A DNA stretch of 64,000 nucleotides from Roseateles depolymerans (GTDB lineage Bacteria > Pseudomonadota > Gammaproteobacteria > Burkholderiales > Burkholderiaceae_C): contig NZ_QUMT01000003.1 in the NCBI RefSeq assembly GCF_003387155.1, forward strand, positions 644,134-708,133. The letters run 5' to 3'. The notes below the pieces were generated by a model. That model had not been told where the DNA came from. It saw nothing but the letters and a program-made list of their open reading frames with translations, and did not search any database. Within the stretch, counting starts at the first letter, position 1, and each line of letters begins with the position of its first letter. This document shows, piece by piece, positions 19,347 through 28,252 of the stretch. The translations under genes and the position numbers were made by a program.

Positions 19347-19499
19347 TGTGTCTCCTGTGGGGGTAGTCCCTTTTATCGTTGGGCCCACTCTAGCCACATT
19401 CCCCCACCCGCCCGTCAGTGGATGCCGCATTGACAAGCCGGCAGTGAATCAGCCGACCGGTCGGTCGAGCCATGCGCCGGCAGGGCTAGACTGCGCGTC

Positions 19500-20261
19500 A
19501 TGGCGCATGACAAGACTCCCTCGCTGGACATCGACGGACCGCTGGCACGCATCACGCTGCGTCGGCCGGAGGTGGCCAACCGGCTGGAACTGGCGGACCT
19601 GGAAGCGCTCCAGGCACAGCTCAAGATCGTCAACGACACCGAATCCGTGCGGGTGCTGCTGCTGCAGGCGCAGGGCCGTCATTTCTGCAGCGGCTTTCAT
19701 ATCGATGCGATGCCTGGCGTTGACGCCGGTGCCCTGTTCGAGCGCCTGACCGACGCCTGGGAGAACGCACGGCCGGTCACCGTGGCGGCGATCCAGGGAG
19801 GCGTCTATGGCGGCGCGACCGATCTGGCGCTGGCCTGCGATTTCAGGCTGGGGGTGAATGCCTGCGAGATGTTCGTGCCCGCCGCGCGGCTGGGCCTGCA
19901 TTTCTATCGGGGCGGCATGGAGCGGTATGTGCAGCGGCTGGGACTGGCCACGGCCAAACGCCTGCTGCTGGCCGGCGAGTCCTTTGATGCGCCCGCCATG
20001 CTGGCCATGGGCTATCTGGATTCACTGCATGCGGACGGCGGCGCGCTGGAGGCAGCGGCCGATGCACTGTGCCGTCAGCTCGCCGCGATGGCGCCGCTGG
20101 CGCTGGCGGGCATGAAGCGGCATCTCAATGCGATGGCACGCGGGCAACTGGACCGGGCCGCCCTGCAGGCGGACATCGACCGCTGCAATGCCTCGGACGA
20201 CCTGGCCGAAGGCATCAAAGCCTGGCGTGACAAGCGGGTGCCGACGTTTCAGGGCCGGTGA
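19500..20261 (+). CDS. Enoyl-CoA hydratase/isomerase (crotonase) family protein
   Basis: 253-aa crotonase fold. The first oxyanion-hole segment is HFCSGFHIDAMPG and the second is GGVYGGATDLALACDFR. At the place where classical hydratases have a catalytic Glu (GGGCEL) this protein has Asp (GGATDL), and the second Glu region reads RLGLHFYRGGMERYV, so hydratase activity is doubtful; isomerase, decarboxylase or polyketide-associated roles are possible. It is divergent from livH (153 bp between starts) and convergent with the GAF gene. Substrate unknown. Confidence 0.8.
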   Translation: MAHDKTPSLDIDGPLARITLRRPEVANRLELADLEALQAQLKIVNDTESVRVLLLQAQGRHFCSGFHIDAMPGVDAGALFERLTDAWENARPVTVAAIQGGVYGGATDLALACDFRLGVNACEMFVPAARLGLHFYRGGMERYVQRLGLATAKRLLLAGESFDAPAMLAMGYLDSLHADGGALEAAADALCRQLAAMAPLALAGMKRHLNAMARGQLDRAALQADIDRCNASDDLAEGIKAWRDKRVPTFQGR

Positions 20262-20275
20262 TCGGCGCGCGCCGA

Positions 20276-20797
20276 TCAGACGGTTTCGAGTTCGTGCCGC
20301 AGGCCGTGCAGACGCAGGCAGGTCTTGGCGGTCGCCCGGCGCAGGTCCAGTTCTTCGCGACGCGTCCAGACGCGGGGGGCGCCGCGCTGCCCCAGCGCCA
20401 GCACCCCCACCGTGCGGCCATTGATCTGGCCCGCCATGTCCAGCATGGAGCGCCAGGTGGGTGGGTTCAGCCCGAACAGACGGGGATCGGAGGCGGCGTC
20501 CTCACAGCGGAACATGCCGTCGCGCAGCAGCGTGTCGAAGTAGCCGGGAAAGGCCTGCTGGTCGCACACCGGCGGTTGCTGGCTGGGGCCGTCCGATTCG
20601 AAGCTGCCCAGGCAGCGCAGCCGGTAGCGGCCCGGCGCCCCATCCAGCAGCCACAGGCTTGCATGCGAGCTGCTGAAATGCTGGCACAGGGCCTGGCTCG
20701 TCTGGCGGGCAAAGGGCGCCAGTCCGGCGTTGCCTTCCCAGTCCAGGATGTGGGCCGCACTCCGCATGGCGGAGTACAGCGACTCGATGCTGTCCAT
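20276..20797 (-). CDS. GAF-domain protein
   Basis: 173-aa protein starting MDSIESLYSAMRSAAHILDW. The region from ~20 to 170 has the GAF pattern: FARQTSQALCQHFSSSHAS, LWLLDG, SMLDMAGQINGRTVGVLALG. No kinase, cyclase or GGDEF output domain is attached. The frame is open further upstream to 21175, but that translation is arginine-rich noise; I use the internal ATG at 20797. Convergent with the crotonase gene (14 bp apart). Probably a small ligand or redox sensor; partner unknown. Confidence 0.7.
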   Translation of the reverse strand: MDSIESLYSAMRSAAHILDWEGNAGLAPFARQTSQALCQHFSSSHASLWLLDGAPGRYRLRCLGSFESDGPSQQPPVCDQQAFPGYFDTLLRDGMFRCEDAASDPRLFGLNPPTWRSMLDMAGQINGRTVGVLALGQRGAPRVWTRREELDLRRATAKTCLRLHGLRHELETV

Positions 20798-21406
20798 TCG
20801 GTGCGTTCGCTTCCCTGATGTTGCGCGGAGACTTCCGCCCACTGCGCTGCGCCGCTTCTGGTGTGAAGCCTTGCATGCCGTGTTTTGCGCTGATCGTGGC
20901 GCTGATCGTTGCGGAGTCTTTGCATGGGTCTGCGGTCCGGCCGGAACGTCACGATGGGCCGGATACCTGCAGAACGAAGCGGCGCCTTGACAGGGGCGCG
21001 TCCCGAACGACTTCTTGATGAAAGCGCGGATTCTAGGTAGTTTCCCTAAAGGGCGTCGAAGCGTTACATCTGTGTTGAAAGACAAACGGTACGGCGAGCT
21101 GCGTTGTTCGAGGGCACGCCGTACGGCGCGGGCAGGCGGTCGCCACGCGCCCGGACGCACCGCCATGGTGTGCACAGCGACCTCAATTGCAGGGCATTAG
21201 CGATGGCCCGATACGGAGAGGGTCCCGGATATAGGAAAATACGGCTTTTGCCGATCGCCTTCAGGGAGGCTTGGACGGCTCTTCCCAAGTGTTCTTGCAA
21301 AGAACGTGCCAGGGGGAACGGTATCAAAGAGGACGCCCGTGTCTGGCAAGGATACGTGCAGTCTCGACGGCAGCAGGCATTTCACCCTTTCAACATCAGG
21401 ATCAGC
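20798..21406. other. 609-bp intergenic region, no gene recognised
   Basis: Between the GAF start and the first mini-protein. It contains a pocket of lower GC around 21010-21080 and 21220-21250, and a TTGACA at about 20989 without a good -10. Open frames here are not protein-like. It may hold promoters for both neighbours or an unrecognised small RNA; I could not support either. Confidence 0.4.
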
Positions 21407-21643
21407 GTGGCCAAGGAAACGACCAAGACGACCATCGAAGCTGATGGTTTGCGCTATCGCTCTAAAGCTCCCGGTTCGCCGTTCGCGGCAACCTCCTCGT
21501 TTGGCGCGGCGACCATGTCGTGCTTCCTCTGCGGCAAGCATCGCCCCCGTGCGCTGCTGAAGTCGCGCAAGCTGCTGGGCAAGTCCCAGCCGGTCTGCGC
21601 GCCTTCCTGCAAGGAACTGGAAGAGCAGTTGTCGAAGAAGTAA
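21407..21643 (+). CDS. Four-cysteine mini-protein A (paralogue of 22471-22674)
   Basis: 78-aa protein with a GTG start; AGGA lies five bases upstream. Cys39, Cys42, Cys64 and Cys68 give the pattern C-x2-C-x21-C-x3-C, a probable zinc site. Conserved blocks shared with the second copy are DGLRYxSK, GSPF, SCFxCGxHRP and a Leu-Gly before the third Cys. The C-terminus is a short Lys/Glu-rich tail. It is convergent with tdk. I do not recognise the family by name; DNA or RNA binding is possible but inferred only from the zinc-like knuckles and basic residues. Confidence 0.7.
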   Translation: MAKETTKTTIEADGLRYRSKAPGSPFAATSSFGAATMSCFLCGKHRPRALLKSRKLLGKSQPVCAPSCKELEEQLSKK

Positions 21644-21725
21644 GGCAAGGCCCGCAAGGGCGTTGCCACCGCCTCTGCCCCCCGCGCATCCCGCCGGGGG
21701 AGACAGAGCGGGCCCTCAGGTCTGA

Positions 21726-22286
21726 TCAGGCCGCTCGGAAGCAGCGGCCACAGACGGAGCGGTAACGGGAGTTACCGCCGATCTCCACTTGCGCCCCTTC
21801 GGTCTGTTTGCGGCCCGAAGCATCCACGCGCATGTTCATCGTGGCCTTGCGACCGCAGTCGCAGATGGTCTTCATCTCGTCCATTTCATCCGCCAGGCCC
21901 AGCAGCGATGCCGAGCCGGGGAACAGTTCGCCCTGGAAGTCGGTGCGCAGGCCATAGCAGATCACCGGGATGTGCTGCAGGTGCGCAATCTCGTGCAGGG
22001 CCCAGACCTGCGGCTTGGTGAGGAACTGGGCCTCGTCGATCAGCACGCAGGCGATGCGCGGCGTGGCCGCGAGCAGTTCCCGGAAGTCGGTGTCGCGGGT
22101 GAAGACCTCGGTCTGACGCTGCGGCCCCAGGCGGGAGGTGACTTTGCCCTGTCCGTAACGATCGTCCACGGCTGCGGTGAAGATCCGGACCGTGTGGCCT
22201 CGTTCCTCATAGTTGTGCGCCACCTGCAGCAATGCGGTGGACTTGCCCGCATTCATTGCGGCGTACCGGAAAAACAATTTGGCCAT
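21726..22286 (-). CDS. tdk: Thymidine kinase
   Basis: Phosphorylates thymidine to dTMP in the salvage pathway, using ATP. The 186-aa product begins MAKLFFRYAAMNAGKST, the usual tdk start containing the P-loop. Walker B is IACVLIDEAQFL, and the C-terminal lasso and zinc cysteines appear as CDCGRKATMNMR and CGRC. The frame is open to 22490, but the upstream translation is unrelated. It sits between the two mini-protein genes, convergent with A and divergent from B. Confidence 0.95.
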   Translation of the reverse strand: MAKLFFRYAAMNAGKSTALLQVAHNYEERGHTVRIFTAAVDDRYGQGKVTSRLGPQRQTEVFTRDTDFRELLAATPRIACVLIDEAQFLTKPQVWALHEIAHLQHIPVICYGLRTDFQGELFPGSASLLGLADEMDEMKTICDCGRKATMNMRVDASGRKQTEGAQVEIGGNSRYRSVCGRCFRAA

Positions 22287-22470
22287 TGAGGGCGATTGTC
22301 GGCTCATTTCCGACCGTTCGTCGGTTGGCCGGTGCGAGGGCCCCACACCCCCGGGCAAGCGATGTGGCGGATCGTCACATCGCCCCCCTACTATGGTCTG
22401 GCGAGGGAATCCAGGAACCGGCACGTACTGCGCGCCGGCACCGTCTGAAAGCGTCAAGCAAAGCGAGACC

Positions 22471-22674
22471 ATGAGCAAAGACACCTGCACCGCCGTTCGG
22501 GAAGACGGCCTGCGCTATGCCTCCAAGCTGGGGGGATCGCCATTCCAGGGGAGCGGACAGACACGTTCCTGCTTCAAATGCGGTCGCCACCGCCCCTCCA
22601 GCAGCCTGCAATCCAAACGCATCCTGGGCCGCACGGAACTGATCTGCAAACCCGCTTGTGAGCCCAAAGTCTGA
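22471..22674 (+). CDS. Four-cysteine mini-protein B (paralogue of 21407-21643)
   Basis: 67-aa protein with ATG at 22471. Cys34, Cys37, Cys59 and Cys63 have the same C-x2-C-x21-C-x3-C spacing as copy A, and the blocks EDGLRYASK, GSPF and SCFKCGRHRP align directly. An extra Cys lies at position 6. It is divergent from tdk (184 bp between starts) and upstream of proQ. Identity between copies is roughly 40% by eye, so this is an old duplication rather than a recent repeat. Function unknown. Confidence 0.7.
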   Translation: MSKDTCTAVREDGLRYASKLGGSPFQGSGQTRSCFKCGRHRPSSSLQSKRILGRTELICKPACEPKV

Positions 22675-22832
22675 ACCCACGGCCGGGGCAGGGCCCGGCT
22701 GAATACCTGCCAGGAAGACGGTTCGAACGGCCGGTTCATGCAGTTCGGCAAATTTGTGATTTGCCACGCCCGCGCGGCTATGGGCACAATCCCGCTTTTA
22801 CCCGGATGGCCGGCCTGCGCGCCGCACGATTC

Positions 22833-23873
22833 ATGTCTTCCAGCACCCAGCCGACCTCGGCGCAACCCGGCGACGCCGCTTCCTCGACTCCGGAGACGGC
22901 GCCCGAGAGCCTGACGCCTTCGGCTTCCGAGTCGGCCAGCGCCTCCTCAACAGCCGCTGAGGCTCCCTCTGATGACGTCGCCGCCGGCGAAGGCACGCCA
23001 TGGGCTGACACCGTTGCTGCCGACACCGCCGAGCAGGCGGCACAGCCGTCGGCAGAGCCAGGCGCAGCAGACGGCACCCAGGCCAGCGATGGCGCGGTGT
23101 CCGCAGACAAGCCCCACCCCAAATCCTCCGGCAAGGCCGCACAGGATGGCGGCCGTGTGGACGTGCCCGCCGTGGCCGCCGCCCTCAAGGACCTGTTCCC
23201 GGCGCTGTTCAACGGTCCGGCCAAGCCCGTCAAGCTGCGCATCCAGGCCGACATCCAGGAGCGTGCGCCCGGCAAGTTCAGCAAGCAGCAGTTGTCCGCA
23301 TTCTTGCGCCGCTACACCGGCGGTACCGGCTATCTGATCGGTTTGACCAAGGCCAAGCATCGCTTTGACCTCGACGGGCAACCCGCTGGTGAGATTTCCG
23401 ATGAACATCGCCAGGCCGCCCAGGAAGAACTGACCCGCCGCCGCGGCATCACCGAGACCCGTCGCGCCGATGAAGAACGCGGCCGTCAGGAACGTGCGCA
23501 GTTGCTGCGGGACTTCTCCCGCACCACGCTGACGCCGGCGAATTTCTGCGCCCTCAAGGGTCTGACGCAGGAACAGCTGGACGCCCAGCTGGCACTGGCC
23601 CGCGAAGAAGAGGCCCAACAGCCGCCGCGTCCCCCTCGGGATGATCGCGGCCCCCGTGGGGATCGTCGTCCGCAGGGTCAGGGACGGCCGGATGGTGGTC
23701 GCGGGGGTGAGCGTCGTGGGGACCGCCCGGCCGGAGGCGGAGAGCGCCGCGGCGAGGGGGGACAACGCCCTGCGCGCGGAGACGGTCGCCCGCGCGGCGA
23801 TGGGCCCGATCGCCAGGACGGTGGCAGGCGCCCCGACGGTGGCAAGCGTCCGCCACGACGCAGCAACGGCTGA
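22833..23873 (+). CDS. proQ: ProQ/FinO-domain RNA chaperone with long disordered tails
   Basis: 346 aa in three parts. Residues 1-108 are Ala/Ser/Glu/Asp-rich and likely disordered. Residues ~110-205 are the ProQ/FinO domain (LKDLFPALF, KPVKLRIQADI, LRRYTGGTGYLIGL). Residues ~267-346 are an Arg/Gly/Asp-rich tail with repeated RGDR, GRGG and RRG units, resembling RGG RNA-binding tails. ProQ proteins bind structured RNAs and 3' ends and act with small RNAs. ATG at 22833 gives MSSSTQPT; an ATG at 22806 is a possible longer start. Confidence 0.85.
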   Translation: MSSSTQPTSAQPGDAASSTPETAPESLTPSASESASASSTAAEAPSDDVAAGEGTPWADTVAADTAEQAAQPSAEPGAADGTQASDGAVSADKPHPKSSGKAAQDGGRVDVPAVAAALKDLFPALFNGPAKPVKLRIQADIQERAPGKFSKQQLSAFLRRYTGGTGYLIGLTKAKHRFDLDGQPAGEISDEHRQAAQEELTRRRGITETRRADEERGRQERAQLLRDFSRTTLTPANFCALKGLTQEQLDAQLALAREEEAQQPPRPPRDDRGPRGDRRPQGQGRPDGGRGGERRGDRPAGGGERRGEGGQRPARGDGRPRGDGPDRQDGGRRPDGGKRPPRRSNG

Positions 23874-23961
23874 GGCCGCTGACGGACCGAGGGGATGCAC
23901 CGCTGTCTCCTTCCATGAAGACCCGGCCCCCCGGTCGCGCGCCAGCGGCGCATGCCTCAGC

Positions 23962-24582
23962 ATGACGCCGCTTTCTTCTTCTCGCGCCCGCTGCGACACC
24001 TGCCATCGACCGCTGGCCGGTTGCTGGTGCGCCTGCGTGCGCCGGGTCCTCAATCCGGTGCCGGTCCTGCTGCTGCAGCATCCGCAGGAACTGCGGCAGG
24101 TGAAGAACACCGCCGGGCTGCTGCATCGCTGCCTGGCCCATGTCCGGGTGGAGGTGGGCGAGCGTCTGCAGGCGCCCGCTTCCACCGACGGCATGGCCCT
24201 GCTGTATCCCAGCACGGCCGCCGACCCGGATCTGCCCTCGCCAAGGGCCTGGCCACCGCCCGGTGGCGTGCAGACGCTGGTGGTGATCGACGCCACCTGG
24301 CGCAAGAGCCGCCGCATGCTGCATTTGAATCCCTGGCTGGCCGCCTTGCCTCGACTCAGCCTGGTGGCGACACCGCCGTCCCGGTATGCCATCCGGCGGG
24401 TTCGGGGCGATGACCAGCGCAGCACGCTGGAAGCCTGCGCCCTGGCCCTGGCCCAGCTCGAGGGCGACGACAGCCGCTATCTCCCCCTGTGGGAGGCCAT
24501 GGACGCCTTCGTGACCTTGCAGCAGCGATTGCTGCGCGAGGGCCGTGCCGGTCGCGACGCCGGGGAATCCACGAGCGGGTAA
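23962..24582 (+). CDS. tapT: DTW-domain tRNA-uridine aminocarboxypropyltransferase
   Basis: 206-aa protein of the DTW/TDD family, which adds the 3-amino-3-carboxypropyl group of S-adenosylmethionine to tRNA uridine (acp3U; position 47 in E. coli TapT). The N-terminal cysteine cluster Cys11-x2-Cys14-x6-Cys21-x-Cys23 and the active-site motif VVIDATWRKSRRM are present, as is QHPQE near residue 40. I place the start at ATG 23962, just before the cysteine cluster. It ends 25 bp before selD, so the two may be cotranscribed. Confidence 0.85.
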   Translation: MTPLSSSRARCDTCHRPLAGCWCACVRRVLNPVPVLLLQHPQELRQVKNTAGLLHRCLAHVRVEVGERLQAPASTDGMALLYPSTAADPDLPSPRAWPPPGGVQTLVVIDATWRKSRRMLHLNPWLAALPRLSLVATPPSRYAIRRVRGDDQRSTLEACALALAQLEGDDSRYLPLWEAMDAFVTLQQRLLREGRAGRDAGESTSG

Positions 24583-24607
24583 GCTTTCGGCTGCTCTGGA
24601 GACCTCG

Positions 24608-25675
24608 ATGACTCACACCCCTGCTGCCACCGAACCGCGTCTGACCTCCCTCTCCCACGGGGGCGGGTGCGGCTGCAAGATTGCACCGGGCGTGCTGTCC
24701 GACATCCTCAAAGGCAGCAATGGACTGCCGATGCCACCGGAACTGCTGGTCGGCATCGAGACCTCGGATGACGCCGCGGTCTACCGCCTGAACGATGAGC
24801 AGGCCCTGGTGGCCACTACCGATTTCTTCATGCCGATCGTGGACGATCCGCATGACTTCGGCCGCATTGCGGCGACCAATGCCATCAGCGATGTCTACGC
24901 CATGGGGGGCCGGCCCATCATGGCGCTGGCGCTGGTGGGCATGCCGATCTCGGTGCTGAGCACCGCCACCATCGGGCGCATCCTGGACGGCGGCGCGTCG
25001 GTCTGCAGACAGGCCGGCATTCCGGTGGCGGGTGGCCACACGATCGACTCGGTGGAGCCGATCTATGGCCTGGTGGCGCTCGGGCTGGTGCATCCCGACC
25101 GGGTGCGCCGCAATTCCGACGCGAAGCCCGGCGACGTGCTGGTGCTGAGCAAGGCGCTGGGCGTCGGGGTGATGTCGGCGGCGTTGAAGAAGGGGCATCT
25201 GGATGCCGCGCTGTACCAACGCATGATCGCCACCACCACGCAGCTCAACACGCCGGGGCCGGATCTCGCCGCGATCGACGGGGTGCATGCCATCACCGAT
25301 GTCACCGGGTTTGGGCTGGCGGGGCATGCACTCGAGATGGCACGGGGCTCGCGCTGCCAGGTGCGGCTGGATTGGTCGGCGGTGCCGCTGCTGGAGGGCG
25401 TGCCCGGACTCGCGCGGGAAGGCTTTGTGACCGGCGCTTCGGGACGCAACTGGGCCGCCTATGGGCAGGAGGTGTCGTTGTCAGCGGCCTTGCCCGGTGA
25501 AGCGCAGGCGCTGCTCAGCGATCCGCAAACCAGCGGAGGCCTGCTGGTGTCCTGCGCGCCGCAGGCGCTGGATGCGGTGATGCGCGTCTTCGCGCAGCAT
25601 GGCTTCAGCGCCGCTGCCGTGATTGGAGACGTGGGGGCCGCTGAGGCGCAGGGGGCTGCGCTCGTGGTTGCCTGA
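24608..25675 (+). CDS. selD: Selenide, water dikinase (selenophosphate synthetase)
   Basis: Makes selenophosphate from selenide and ATP. The 355-aa protein has the active-site loop HGGGCGCKI near residue 20 with Cys rather than Sec, followed by glycine-rich ATP-binding stretches, TDFFMPIVDDP and DVTGFGLAGH, and DPQTSGGLL near the C-terminus. It starts at the ATG giving MTHTPAATEPRL. Neither selA, selB nor a selenouridine synthase gene is visible here, so the use of selenophosphate (selenocysteine or tRNA selenouridine) must be settled elsewhere in the genome. Confidence 0.95.
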   Translation: MTHTPAATEPRLTSLSHGGGCGCKIAPGVLSDILKGSNGLPMPPELLVGIETSDDAAVYRLNDEQALVATTDFFMPIVDDPHDFGRIAATNAISDVYAMGGRPIMALALVGMPISVLSTATIGRILDGGASVCRQAGIPVAGGHTIDSVEPIYGLVALGLVHPDRVRRNSDAKPGDVLVLSKALGVGVMSAALKKGHLDAALYQRMIATTTQLNTPGPDLAAIDGVHAITDVTGFGLAGHALEMARGSRCQVRLDWSAVPLLEGVPGLAREGFVTGASGRNWAAYGQEVSLSAALPGEAQALLSDPQTSGGLLVSCAPQALDAVMRVFAQHGFSAAAVIGDVGAAEAQGAALVVA

Positions 25676-25792
25676 ACGACAGACGCCGCAGTCGCCATAG
25701 TCGCGCGCGCCTGAGGGCATTTCAGCGGGCGTGCGATGGACTATCGGGCCGGATGCGGAGAGCGGAAGGCCATGGCGGGACCAAAACCGGTT

Positions 25793-25825
25793 GCAAGTCC
25801 AAGGCAAGTCCAAGGCAAGTCCAAG
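25793..25825 (+). repeat. Three tandem copies of an 11-bp unit
   Basis: GCAAGTCCAAG is repeated perfectly three times end to end in the spacer beyond selD, immediately before the tRNA terminator. Eleven bases is not a multiple of three, and no gene covers it. Confidence 0.9.
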
Positions 25826-25829
25826 AAGC

Positions 25830-25865
25830 GAAAAAGCCGTTCCAACTTTCGTTGAAACGGCTTCT
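25830..25865 (-). terminator. Terminator after the initiator tRNA pair
   Basis: On the minus strand AAGCCGTT and AACGGCTT form a stem extended by CAAC/GTTG-type pairing inside, followed by a short T-run. It lies six bases beyond the 3' end of the distal tRNA. Confidence 0.8.
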
Positions 25866-25870
25866 CACGT

Positions 25871-25947
<77 letters not shown>

Positions 25948-26121
25948 ACTGTTCTGTCGCGTCGCCTGCTGATCACTGCGAATGAATCTATGAATGACCC
26001 ATACAGTGGCAGACCACTTTGTTGAGGTTGGCCAGCTTGGCTTGTTAGCTTCGCTGCTTTCCTCAAGCCCTTCGATGCACGCAGCCTGCGCTGCAACACT
26101 TCTCGAAAGACCTCTGAATTC

Positions 26122-26198
<77 letters not shown>

Positions 26199-26211
26199 AC
26201 TGAGAAGCGAG

Positions 26212-26219
26212 AGTCTAGC
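26212..26219 (-). promoter_or_regulatory. Candidate extended -10 of the tRNA-fMet promoter
   Basis: The minus strand reads TGCTAGACT about 14 bases before the tRNA 5' end, i.e. a TGn plus TAGACT extended -10. A -35 is not convincing. Placed by eye. Confidence 0.4.
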
Positions 26220-26275
26220 ACGATTCCCGACTTCAGGGCGAATCTATACCGTCCCTTCGCAGGATTGTGCGAGGG

Positions 26276-28252
26276 TCAGCGAATGCCCGCGTCACTGAGT
26301 GACTGCAGGAAGCGCTCGGCCTTCTGGAATCCAATGACGCGCACCTGGGTGATCTCCTGACCTTGGGCATCGAAGAAGATCGTTCCGGGCGGTCCGAACA
26401 GACGGAAGCGCTTGAGCAGTTCGCGGTCAGCTTCGCTGTTGGCCGTGACGTCGGCCTTGAGCAGCAGCATGCCCCGGAGCTTGGCCTGTACCTGCGGATC
26501 GGTGAAGGTGTAGCGCTCCATCTCCTTGCAGGAGACGCACCAGTCCGCATAGAAGTCCAGCATGACCGGTTTGCCGGCGGTGCGCAGCGCTTCGTCGAGT
26601 TCGGCGACGGTGGTGACCTTTTGGAATGTCACCTCGGCACCAGTCGCGGTTGCTGCGGCCACTGCGCCCGGCAGCGTGCTGGCCGTGGCCGGCGATGCGC
26701 CCAGTGCAGCCCCCACGGCGAGTCCGGCCAGCGGCTTGAGCGGATCGGTCCCGCCGGCAGCCACGCCGACGAACTGAGCCAGTCCGAAGACGGCCGCCCC
26801 CACTGCGACGCTCTTGCGCAGCCAGGTCCGAGGCGCATGCGGCTCGGTCGCATGGAACAGGCCGAGCAAGCCCGCCAGCCCCATCAACCATGCGCCCCAC
26901 AGGCCCTGCACCAGCACATGCGGCAGGATGGACTGGACGATCCACAGCGCGACGGCCAGCAGCAGCAGGCCGAAGAAATACTTCACCGAATCCATCCAGG
27001 CGCCTGCACGCGGCAGCAGTTCACCCGCCGACAGTCCGACCAGCAGCAGCGGCACACTCATGCCACAAGCCAGCGCATACAGTGCCCCTCCACCCAGTGC
27101 GACATTGCCGGTCTGTCCGATGTAGACCAGCAAGGTCGCGAGCGGCGCGGCCACACAGGGGCTCACGATGAGCGCCGACAAGGCGCCCATGACGAAAACG
27201 CTGGCGTAACGTCCGCCCGGCAGGCGCTGCGTGACGCCGGACACCCCGCTGGTGAAGCGGCTTGGCAGCTGCAGCTCATACACGCCAAACATCGACAGCG
27301 ACAGCACCACCAGCAGCAGGCCGAACAACGCCAGCACCCAGGGCTTTTGCAGATAGGCCGCCAGGCCCCCACCAATCAGCGCGGCCGCCACCCCCAGCGC
27401 GGTGTAGACCAGCGCCATGCCCTGCGAGTAGGACAGCGCCAGCAGGAAGCCGCGGCGGCGTGACACCTGGCTGCCCTGCCCCACGATGATCGAGGACAGG
27501 ATGGGCACCATGGGGAGCACACACGGCGTGAAGGACATCAGCACGCCCAGCAGGAAGGCCGCGGCAAGGGCGGCCTTGAGCTGACCGGACTCCAGCAGGC
27601 GCTGAAGGCCAGAGCCGTCGGCCAGGTCCAGGGCATCGGTGGTGTTGGCGCCCGCGCTCGATGTGCCAGCAGGGTTCGTACCAGCGCCGCCGCCGTTGCC
27701 GTCATCCTTCGCTGGGGAGGCAGCGACCGCCTCGGCCAGGCCAAAGCCACTCATCGCATTCTTCGCGGCGGAGATCTTCACGCTGCCGTCGCCACCAAAT
27801 CCGCGCAGCCCCAGCATCAGGTCACTGCTCAGCGGCGGATAGCACAGCCCCTTGTCGGCACAGCCCTGCCCGGTCAGCACCAGATGCACCGGCGCATTCC
27901 CCGCGGCCGTAATGGGCACGTCCAGGGTGAGCCGCTCGCGGTAGGTTTCGACCTCCTTGTTGAAGGTCTCGTCGAATTTGCGCTTGGGCGTGGGCCATTG
28001 GATCGGGCCCAGCGTGCCGCCATCCAGCTCGAGCTTGAACTGGTCCCGGTACATGTAATAGCCGGGCGCGATGTCGAAACGAAGCCGCACCTGGCGGTCG
28101 CCCGTGAGTTCGACACTCAGCTTGAAGGCCTGTTCCGGATCCAGAAAGTCGTCCGCGCGCGCAGCCTGCGAGAAGCCCAAGCCCAGCATGAGGGCCAGCA
28201 GCGCCAAGGACAGCAGGCGGCGAAGCACCTGGTGGAGCGGAAGAAGAGTCAT
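26276..28252 (-). CDS. dsbD: Thiol:disulfide interchange protein DsbD
   Basis: Carries electrons from cytoplasmic thioredoxin across the inner membrane to periplasmic DsbC, DsbG and cytochrome c maturation proteins. The 658-aa product has a signal peptide, an N-terminal periplasmic domain with the redox pair in CADKGLCYPP, a central eight-span membrane domain with SFTPCVLPMVPI and SPCVAAPLATLL (one cysteine each), and a C-terminal thioredoxin-like domain with CVSC at 572-575. I used the ATG at 28252 that leads directly into the signal peptide. Monocistronic, between the tRNA pair and the ribosomal cluster. Confidence 0.96.
   Translation of the reverse strand: MTLLPLHQVLRRLLSLALLALMLGLGFSQAARADDFLDPEQAFKLSVELTGDRQVRLRFDIAPGYYMYRDQFKLELDGGTLGPIQWPTPKRKFDETFNKEVETYRERLTLDVPITAAGNAPVHLVLTGQGCADKGLCYPPLSSDLMLGLRGFGGDGSVKISAAKNAMSGFGLAEAVAASPAKDDGNGGGAGTNPAGTSSAGANTTDALDLADGSGLQRLLESGQLKAALAAAFLLGVLMSFTPCVLPMVPILSSIIVGQGSQVSRRRGFLLALSYSQGMALVYTALGVAAALIGGGLAAYLQKPWVLALFGLLLVVLSLSMFGVYELQLPSRFTSGVSGVTQRLPGGRYASVFVMGALSALIVSPCVAAPLATLLVYIGQTGNVALGGGALYALACGMSVPLLLVGLSAGELLPRAGAWMDSVKYFFGLLLLAVALWIVQSILPHVLVQGLWGAWLMGLAGLLGLFHATEPHAPRTWLRKSVAVGAAVFGLAQFVGVAAGGTDPLKPLAGLAVGAALGASPATASTLPGAVAAATATGAEVTFQKVTTVAELDEALRTAGKPVMLDFYADWCVSCKEMERYTFTDPQVQAKLRGMLLLKADVTANSEADRELLKRFRLFGPPGTIFFDAQGQEITQVRVIGFQKAERFLQSLSDAGIR

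Noticed and set aside
20989..21020. TTGACA box as a promoter
   Set aside because: No acceptable -10 at 16-19 bases.
20798..21406. Possible small protein upstream of mini-protein A
   Set aside because: Frames are arginine-rich, lack ribosome sites and stop at unrelated points; nothing protein-like.
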